From an uncultured Clostridia bacterium (lineage in GTDB: Bacteria; Bacillota; Clostridia; Peptostreptococcales; Anaerovoracaceae): a stretch of 8,044 bases of DNA. The DNA is taken from the NCBI GenBank assembly GCA_946402595.1, contig CAMIWY010000054.1:1-8044 (forward strand). Direction: 5' to 3'. This document shows, one piece after another, positions 1 through 4,524 of this stretch (position 1 is its first letter; the number at the start of each line of letters is the position of its first letter). Made by a program: the position numbers and the translations under genes. The notes below the pieces were generated by a model that was given only the letters and a program-made list of their open reading frames with translations, made no database searches and was not told the DNA's origin.

Positions 1-99
1 CATATTTATCACCGACGGTATCGCATAAGCCGCGATCAGTGGGATCAGCGGCGCTGATCCCAGCGGATTATCCTGTTGTCTGTTGTACTGTCCTGCCAT
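1..99 (-). CDS. MATE-family efflux transporter, N-terminal fragment (cut by window edge)
   Basis: An ATG at 99, 5 bases after the SEC-C stop, opens a frame of 33 codons that runs off the left edge. The peptide reads MAGQYNRQQD, then NPLGSAPLIPLI, then AAYAIPSVINM. The order NPLG, Pro-Ile/Leu, then AIPSVI-Met is the typical start of Firmicute MATE transporters, just before and into the first membrane helix. MATE proteins export drugs or metabolites in exchange for sodium ions or protons. No strong Shine-Dalgarno site lies at normal distance (AAGGA is about 16 bases away), so the gene may depend on translational coupling to the SEC-C gene. Only the first 33 residues are visible, so subfamily and substrate cannot be judged. 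Confidence 0.8.
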   Translation of the reverse strand, partial: MAGQYNRQQDNPLGSAPLIPLIAAYAIPSVINM

Positions 100-104
100 C
101 AGGT

Positions 105-1076
105 TCAGCTTATGTTCCTTCCGCAGCAGTTCTTATACTTCCTGCCGCTTCCGCAAGGGCACGGCTCATTCCTTCCTATCTTGACCCTCTTTACAGGCGC
201 TTTCTTCTCCTGTTCAGCTGATCTGTTCTTCTCTGCCATGATGGCTGTCATCTCATACCAGTCGTGGCCGCGGTTGTCTCTAACGCGGCACTCCCTGCTC
301 ATCTCCATGTACAGCTCGATGAATTTTACTTCAGCCTCATCCGAAGGGAACTCCAGCTTTTCGCTGTCTTCCACGTCTCCCGCCAGGAATAGATCGACTG
401 CATCGTTGACTCTGGCCCTGTCATTGACGGCCTGATACAGCCTTGCCATCCTGAGTTCTGCAGCATCAGGTCCCATGCCGAACGTCTCATCAATGAAATC
501 CTTTAATTTTACATGAGACTCACGGCTGATGAGGCAGCCCCTGTCATAGAGCTCCTCCACTTCTTCCTTTGAAGGGATATAGAACGGGATATCCTTCTGG
601 ATATCCAGAAGATATTTGTAATAGTCATCCTTTTCGAAACCGTTCAGTACAAGCTGACCGTCCCTCTCTGTGAACCACTGATAGAAGACCGGTGTGGCTT
701 CGAACAGCTCCTGCACCTCATCCATCTCAGAATGAGGATATCTCAGCGCGAACAGATCCTTAAGGACATCCCATGTCATGACTCCGTAAAGATATCTGCC
801 TGCTTCAAGGCACTTGTACATCCAGTTCCTCTTGCGCCATTTAAGAGTCAGCTCATCCGACCACATATCCCTGTATGCATCGCGGATCTCTGCCGGGATG
901 ATGACCTTGTCCCCGTCGACCTCTGCGAGGCCGTCTTCAGCCAGGAGCTGAGCCAGCATTTTGTCCGTCTCAACTGTCAGTATGGCTCCGGCAGGTCTGT
1001 CCAGCATGAATCTGAACATCTGCATCTCGGTCTCTCCGAGAGCTGTCAGCTTTTCCTCAAGCATCTTATTATCCAT
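105..1076 (-). CDS. SEC-C motif protein of unknown function
   Basis: From the ATG at 1076 the product has 323 residues. The only recognisable domain is a C-terminal SEC-C zinc-binding motif: GRNEPCPCGSGRKYKNCCG with C306, C308, C317 and C318, the C-x-C-x8-C-C pattern first known from the SecA C-terminus. Before it is a basic linker (KKAPVKRVK). The rest is acidic, mostly helical in appearance and rich in Trp, Tyr and Asp/Glu. It has no signal peptide and no membrane segment, so a cytoplasmic location is expected. The N-terminal 280 residues match no family I can name. SEC-C motifs occur as C-terminal tags on many otherwise unrelated bacterial proteins and are thought to mediate protein or ribosome contacts, so the motif alone does not give a function. 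The gene follows the phosphodiesterase-like gene without a terminator, and its stop lies 5 bases before the next ATG. Confidence 0.87.
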   Translation of the reverse strand: MDNKMLEEKLTALGETEMQMFRFMLDRPAGAILTVETDKMLAQLLAEDGLAEVDGDKVIIPAEIRDAYRDMWSDELTLKWRKRNWMYKCLEAGRYLYGVMTWDVLKDLFALRYPHSEMDEVQELFEATPVFYQWFTERDGQLVLNGFEKDDYYKYLLDIQKDIPFYIPSKEEVEELYDRGCLISRESHVKLKDFIDETFGMGPDAAELRMARLYQAVNDRARVNDAVDLFLAGDVEDSEKLEFPSDEAEVKFIELYMEMSRECRVRDNRGHDWYEMTAIMAEKNRSAEQEKKAPVKRVKIGRNEPCPCGSGRKYKNCCGRNIS

Positions 1077-1087
1077 CAGTATCAGTT

Positions 1088-1092
1088 CTCCC
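1088..1092 (-). promoter_or_regulatory. Probable Shine-Dalgarno site of the SEC-C gene
   Basis: GGGAG lies 11 bases before the ATG at 1076. A second purine-rich site, AGGAGA, lies about 14 bases further upstream. The alternative TTG at 1115 has a possible site only 2 bases away, so the ATG is preferred. Confidence 0.45.
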
Positions 1093-1121
1093 TGATTTTC
1101 TCCTGTATTATGCAAAACACC

Positions 1122-2042
1122 TTACTCGGCCTGCCTGTTTTCGCCTTCAAGTCTGACTGCAAGCGCAGAATCATCTGTGAAATACGTATCCACGCCGAGT
1201 TCTATCGCGTTCTTTATCTCTTCTTCAGTGTTGAGAGTCCATACGCTGAACTGCTTTTCGCTGTCATGGGCCGCTTTCAGATTGTCAGCATTCATTATTG
1301 ATGAAGGTGCGCAGACTATGTCTGCAAATGAATATCCGATTCCCGCATTGAATGATCCCTGGTCGCTGCAGAGATACATTCTGGTCATGTCCGGGAACGC
1401 TTCCTCAACAGCGCGCAGTGCCTTCGGATAGAATGATGCAGCGATGACATTTTTCTCATTTCCGTATTCCCTGACCGTTTCGGCAAAGGCTTCTGTGTTG
1501 CGCGGTGCGGCATACTTGATATCCACGATGTACGTGACTGAATCACCGTACTTGTCAAAGAGATCTGTCAGCTTCAGCACCTTGTTTCCAGCTCTTGTAG
1601 TCAATGAATCTATCTGACTGTCAGACATGCCGGAGAAATATCCGTCATATCCTGTCATAGGCTTTGACTCATCTTCATGTGCCACATATACAGTTCCGTC
1701 TGCAGATACGACCATATCCGCTTCAATATACTTCGCGCCTGCTTCGACAGCCTTGTCGTATGCCGCAAAGGAGAGCTCATCATCTCCGGCCGAGCCCCTG
1801 TGTGCAATTACATGCGATCCGGCATAGGTCTGTGCTGTCTCTGCCTCCTGTGCAGCTTCCTCTTCAGCTGCTTCAGATGCAGCCTGCTCAGCTTCCTCTG
1901 CAGCAGCTTCTGCCTGCCGCGCTTCATTCCTGCTGTGTGCCAGGCTGAAAATGTAAAATACCGACAGTACGCATAATACGGTCATCAGCAGTATTATAAG
2001 TATCTTTTTAGTCTGTTTTCTTTTCCTACGGTTACCGCTCAT
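1122..2042 (-). CDS. Membrane-anchored glycerophosphodiester phosphodiesterase-family protein
   Basis: The family hydrolyses glycerophosphodiesters to glycerol-3-phosphate and an alcohol using a divalent metal in a TIM barrel. The 306-residue product starts with a basic stretch (RRKRKQTKK) and one hydrophobic segment at about residues 14-34, with no lipobox. It is therefore likely anchored with the catalytic domain outside the membrane. An Ala/Glu-rich, probably helical linker follows (39-71). The catalytic domain begins at HRG (H81, R82), with YIEADMV (E107, D109) and AHED (H122) at spacings matching known phosphodiesterase active sites. It ends with VWTLNTEEEIKNAIELGVD. Two departures from the usual motifs are HE in place of HD after H122, and VDIK (D174) in place of the usual EIK glutamate ligand. 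These suggest altered substrate or metal preference, but the core histidines remain. It is first gene of the left-hand unit, 45 bases before the SEC-C gene. The substrate cannot be named. Confidence 0.88.
   Translation of the reverse strand: MSGNRRKRKQTKKILIILLMTVLCVLSVFYIFSLAHSRNEARQAEAAAEEAEQAASEAAEEEAAQEAETAQTYAGSHVIAHRGSAGDDELSFAAYDKAVEAGAKYIEADMVVSADGTVYVAHEDESKPMTGYDGYFSGMSDSQIDSLTTRAGNKVLKLTDLFDKYGDSVTYIVDIKYAAPRNTEAFAETVREYGNEKNVIAASFYPKALRAVEEAFPDMTRMYLCSDQGSFNAGIGYSFADIVCAPSSIMNADNLKAAHDSEKQFSVWTLNTEEEIKNAIELGVDTYFTDDSALAVRLEGENRQAE
1830..1928 (-). repeat. Low-complexity Ala/Glu-coding stretch
   Basis: Codons 39-71 of the phosphodiesterase-like gene encode an Ala/Glu-dominated stretch with imperfect repeats of the GAAGCTGC type (EAAAEEAEQAAS followed by EAAEEEAAQEAE). 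It probably forms a helical stalk between the membrane anchor and the catalytic domain. Such a repeat could vary in length between strains. Confidence 0.6.
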
Positions 2043-2052
2043 AAAGAAGTAT

Positions 2053-2059
2053 CCACCTT
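2053..2059 (-). promoter_or_regulatory. Shine-Dalgarno site of the phosphodiesterase-like gene
   Basis: AAGGTGG lies 10 bases before the ATG at 2042 and supports that start. Confidence 0.55.
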
Positions 2060-2075
2060 GCTTTCGTTAATATTT

Positions 2076-2104
2076 TTTATACATTCAGCCGTACATTCAG
2101 TTAA
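2076..2104 (-). promoter_or_regulatory. Candidate promoter for the phosphodiesterase-like gene
   Basis: On the minus strand, TTAACT (2104-2099) and TATAAA (2081-2076) are separated by exactly 17 bases, a sigma-70/sigma-A type arrangement. It lies 34 bases upstream of the ATG at 2042 and just beyond the hyp terminator. A weaker alternative -10, TAAAAT at 2125-2120 with a TG element nearby, would give a longer leader. Prediction is by eye only. Confidence 0.5.
2080..2100 (-). repeat. Two 9-base direct repeats inside the candidate promoter
   Basis: CTGAATGTA occurs twice on the minus strand (2100-2092 and 2088-2080), separated by 3 bases, so the period is 12 bases. The pair fills the spacer between the proposed -35 and -10 hexamers, a position where a bound regulator would affect polymerase. 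No known operator was recognised with confidence. Confidence 0.6.
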
Positions 2105-2173
2105 GACGGCCGCTATTAGATTTTACCACATATCTGCGTCAGATGAAGGCTTGTATCGTTATTAAGTCAATCG

Positions 2174-2200
2174 AAAAAGGTGCTGCTGTCAGGCAGCACC
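2174..2200 (-). terminator. Intrinsic terminator after hypE
   Basis: Read on the minus strand, GGTGCTGC, a 6-base loop CTGACA and GCAGCACC form a perfect 8-bp GC-rich stem, followed at once by TTTTT. It begins 40 bases after the hypE stop and closes the hyp transcription unit. There is no T-run on the plus-strand side of the hairpin, so it is unidirectional. Confidence 0.92.
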
Positions 2201-2240
2201 CCTGTCTGTGTGTGGTTCAGCAATGCACCGGGAAATGATA

Positions 2241-3245
2241 TCAGCAGATCCTCGGCAGCAGTTCACCGCCCGGCTGCGGCAGCAGTGTCTCCGCCCCTAT
2301 CTCTGTAGTCATGACTACTTTGCCCGGCATATCCTCAGTTATCTCTCCTATGATCGCAGCATTGCCTGAGTATTTGCCCTTGCGAAGAACTTCTACTATG
2401 CCATCAGCCTCTTCGCGCGGAGCGATTATTACAAGACGCCCTTCGCAGGCGAGGTACAGCGGCTCAAGTCCGAGCATGCCGCATACGCCCTTTACAGCAT
2501 CATCAACCGGAACGGCTTCAGCTTCGATCCTTACGCCGACATTGCTCTGCTCAGCGATTTCGTACAGAACAGTACCCACTCCTCCTCTTGTTGCATCGCG
2601 GATAACATGGATATCATCCGAAGCATCGAGAACTGAACTGACCGTTCCCCACAGTGGTGCACAGTCGCTGTCCACATCAGCTTCGATCCCGTACTCATTG
2701 CGTGCAAGAAGTATAGTGCATCCGTGTCTTCCTACATCACCTGTAACGATGACCGCATCACCCGGCTTTGCGAGAGCTCCGCCTGTCCTGACGCCGTCTC
2801 TTATCCGGCCTATGCCGGTCGTTGTGATGAAGACTCCGTCGACCTGACCTTTGCCTGCGACCTTGGTATCGCCTGCAACTATCCTCACGCCTGCTTCGGC
2901 AGCAGTTTTCTCCATTGCCGCAGCTATCTCTTCAAGCTTGTCCATCGGGAAGCCTTCTTCGATCACGAAGGCACAGGTAAGATACAGAGGCTCTGCACCC
3001 ATGCATGACAGGTCATTGACCGTTCCGCATATCGAGAGCTTACCGACATTTCCCCCCGGGAATTCATACGGGGAAACGATAAAACCGTCCGTCGACATTG
3101 CGAGCTTTCCCGGTTCTATCTCAAGTATCGCTGCATCATCAGCAGTAAAGAGAGGATTTTTGAAATGCGATTCAAATACCTCATGTATCAGTTCCGATGT
3201 CTGCTTACCGCCTGCACCGTGCGCAAGCGTTACTGTCTTACTCAT
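2241..3245 (-). CDS. hypE: Carbamoyl dehydratase HypE, [NiFe]-hydrogenase maturation
   Basis: HypE accepts a carbamoyl group from HypF on its C-terminal cysteine and dehydrates it with ATP to a thiocyanate. It then donates the cyanide to iron on HypC-HypD. The 334-residue product shows the PurM/AIR-synthase-like fold: an N-terminal GAGGK, TADDAAIL, the STDGF and PGGNVGKLSICGTVNDL region (51-79), and a second domain with RDATRGGVGTVLYEIAEQS (216-234). It ends in PRIC, the invariant tail whose last residue (C334) carries the carbamoyl and cyanide group. One oddity is the ACEGRLV segment near residues 266-272, where the family usually has ANEGKLV, so C267 replaces the common asparagine. It is the last gene of its transcription unit. 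A terminator follows about 40 bases after the stop. Confidence 0.97.
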   Translation of the reverse strand: MSKTVTLAHGAGGKQTSELIHEVFESHFKNPLFTADDAAILEIEPGKLAMSTDGFIVSPYEFPGGNVGKLSICGTVNDLSCMGAEPLYLTCAFVIEEGFPMDKLEEIAAAMEKTAAEAGVRIVAGDTKVAGKGQVDGVFITTTGIGRIRDGVRTGGALAKPGDAVIVTGDVGRHGCTILLARNEYGIEADVDSDCAPLWGTVSSVLDASDDIHVIRDATRGGVGTVLYEIAEQSNVGVRIEAEAVPVDDAVKGVCGMLGLEPLYLACEGRLVIIAPREEADGIVEVLRKGKYSGNAAIIGEITEDMPGKVVMTTEIGAETLLPQPGGELLPRIC

Positions 3246-4299
3246 TTATGTTCTCCCTTCTGTATGCATACCAAGCTGCACAGGTTCCTTCATTTGATAC
3301 CATGCATGCTCCGACCGGATGAAGCGGTGTGCAGCCCTTGCCGAACACCTTGCAGTCTGCAGGTGTGCATTTGCCCTGCAGCACTTCACCGCAGCGGCAT
3401 GCAGGATTAGGCTTGCCCTTCATCTCAGGCAGCTTATATTTCACTCTTGCATCGTATTCAGCAAATTCACTGCGAAGTCTCAGTCCTGACTGCGGAATGA
3501 CCCCGAGGCCTCTCCATTCGGAATCGCACGGCTCCATGAATTCTTCCATTATCTTCTTTCCTGAGATGCTTCCCTCGTCAGTGACGACCCTCGGATAGCA
3601 GTTCCGGAAGAAAGGCTCACCCTTCTCAAGGCCTCTTATCGTCACTGCCAGTGCAGTCAGTATTTCCCTGGCAGTAAAGCCGCATACAACGCCGTATATG
3701 CCTTCGTCCACAAGCTGTGCACATGAGTCAGCACCGGTGACAGCATTCACATGTCCCGGATACAGGAAGGCATCTGCACTCCCCTTGAGCGCCCTGTATG
3801 CGTTTGTCATCGTCTTGTTTGCCGTGAGAAGTGAGAAGTTCTTTATGCCCTTGTCTTTCGCCATTCTGACGGCGAGGCAGGCAGATGGAGTCGTTGTCTC
3901 AAATCCTACAGCAAGGAAAACGACCTGTTCATCAGGATGCTCCTCAGCATACTGAACAGCATCAGTCGGTGTATATACAGGCTGGACTTTCGCACCCTCG
4001 CTTCTCGCCCCTGCCAGGCTCTTTTCAGTGCCTGGCACTCTTATGAGGTCTCCGAAGGTCGTGATAGTGCAGCCGCATTTCTGAGCAAGATAAACAGCTT
4101 CATCTATGAATCCTACAGGTGTGACACAGACCGGACATCCCGGTCCGGATATGAGCTCTATATTTTCCGGAAGGATATTGCGTATCCCGAGGCGGAATAT
4201 CTCATGCGTATGAGTTCCGCATACCTCCATTATCCGGAGCTTTGGCCCGCGGTAATTCTCTATTATCTCTCTTGCAGAGACTTTGTTTCCTTCAGCCAT
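3238..4299 (-). CDS. hypD: Hydrogenase maturation iron-sulfur protein HypD
   Basis: HypD is the [4Fe-4S] scaffold on which, with HypC, the Fe(CN)2CO unit of [NiFe] hydrogenases is built from cyanide supplied by HypE. From the ATG at 4299 the product is 353 residues, near the family norm (E. coli about 373). Conserved catalytic and iron-binding cysteines are present: C27 in MEVCGTHTH, and C55 and C58 in GPGCPVC. The C-terminal cluster-binding region reads ACRCGEVL, then cysteines in GKCTPADC and GKGCTPLHP, ending GACMVSNEGTCAA. The frame extends upstream to a TTG at 4368, but that extension overlaps hypC, and its sequence is not HypD-like. The start is therefore placed at the ATG 4 bases after the hypC stop. 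The stop codon overlaps the start of hypE by 8 bases. Confidence 0.97.
   Translation of the reverse strand: MAEGNKVSAREIIENYRGPKLRIMEVCGTHTHEIFRLGIRNILPENIELISGPGCPVCVTPVGFIDEAVYLAQKCGCTITTFGDLIRVPGTEKSLAGARSEGAKVQPVYTPTDAVQYAEEHPDEQVVFLAVGFETTTPSACLAVRMAKDKGIKNFSLLTANKTMTNAYRALKGSADAFLYPGHVNAVTGADSCAQLVDEGIYGVVCGFTAREILTALAVTIRGLEKGEPFFRNCYPRVVTDEGSISGKKIMEEFMEPCDSEWRGLGVIPQSGLRLRSEFAEYDARVKYKLPEMKGKPNPACRCGEVLQGKCTPADCKVFGKGCTPLHPVGACMVSNEGTCAAWYAYRRENINE
3252..3259 (-). promoter_or_regulatory. Shine-Dalgarno site of hypE
   Basis: AAGGGAGA lies 6 bases before the hypE ATG at 3245, inside the last codons of hypD. With the overlapping stop and start (ATGAGTAA) this points to coupled translation of hypD and hypE. 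Confidence 0.75.
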
Positions 4300-4303
4300 G
4301 ATC

Positions 4304-4510
4304 CTAGAGCTCCCCCAGCAGTGCGTCTGTTTCCTCTTCATCATCTGCAGTGATCTTCGCAATGGCAACCCCTGCGTGGACCATTACATAATCGCCCGGA
4401 TCAAGCTCATCTATAAGCTCTGCAGATACCTGTCTTCTTGCACCCGAAGCATCCACAAGTGCCATTCCGTCCTTGATATTGACAACTCTTGCCGGTAATC
4501 CTACACACAT
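4304..4510 (-). CDS. hypC: Hydrogenase assembly chaperone HypC/HupF family
   Basis: HypC is the small chaperone that works with HypD. Together they hold the iron atom while its CN and CO ligands are added, and HypC then delivers it to the large-subunit precursor. The 68-residue product begins MCVGLPARVVNI, the family signature. Cys2 becomes the N-terminus after removal of Met1 and is the functional residue. A GDYVMVHAGVAIAKI segment (residues 39-53) forms the second half of the conserved beta-barrel core. The protein is shorter than E. coli HypC (about 90 residues), as is common in Firmicutes, and ends in ALLGEL. It lies between hypF and hypD, with a gap of only 4 bases to hypD, so translational coupling with its partner is likely. 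The paralogue HybG has the same signature, but the context favours HypC. Confidence 0.96.
   Translation of the reverse strand: MCVGLPARVVNIKDGMALVDASGARRQVSAELIDELDPGDYVMVHAGVAIAKITADDEEETDALLGEL
4310..4316 (-). promoter_or_regulatory. Probable Shine-Dalgarno site deciding the hypD start
   Basis: GGGGGAG lies within the last codons of hypC, 10 bases before the ATG at 4299. It favours that ATG over in-frame candidates further upstream, which would place the hypD start deep inside hypC. Confidence 0.55.
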
Positions 4511-4518
4511 TTTGTTTT

Positions 4519-4524
4519 CCTCCT
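4519..4524 (-). promoter_or_regulatory. Shine-Dalgarno site of hypC
   Basis: A perfect AGGAGG sits 8 bases before the hypC ATG at 4510 and directly after the hypF stop codon. It implies strong initiation of hypC within the polycistronic message. Confidence 0.8.

Noticed and set aside
40..62. Perfect 10-bp inverted repeat (TGGGATCAGC / GCTGATCCCA) with a 3-base loop, resembling a terminator of the SEC-C gene.
   Set aside because: It has no T-run on either strand and falls within the coding start of the MATE gene, encoding the LGSAPLIP part of its typical N-terminus. It may still form an mRNA hairpin, but not an intrinsic terminator.
1077..1115. Longer SEC-C gene frame starting at a TTG at 1115.
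   Set aside because: The possible ribosome site is only 2 bases from the TTG, and the added 13 residues carry two Shine-Dalgarno-like codon runs that fit better as leader for the ATG at 1076.
732..1301. Plus-strand open frame of 189 codons, and the other plus-strand frames across the window.
   Set aside because: They lie opposite well-supported minus-strand genes, have no recognisable domains and show compositions expected of antisense shadows.
2165..2170. TTGACT on the minus strand as a -35 element for the left-hand unit.
   Set aside because: No acceptable -10 lies 16-18 bases downstream (the best is TTCATC or TCATCT). The TTAACT and TATAAA pair at 2104-2076 is better placed.
2043..2240. 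Possible small RNA or riboswitch in the intergenic region.
   Set aside because: Apart from the hyp terminator and the promoter-like elements, I see no conserved aptamer-like structure, and the only strong hairpin is the terminator.
4300..4368. Longer hypD frame starting at a TTG at 4368, adding 23 residues.
   Set aside because: The extension lies almost entirely inside hypC and its sequence is not HypD-like. The ATG at 4299 has a purine-rich site and gives a normal family length.
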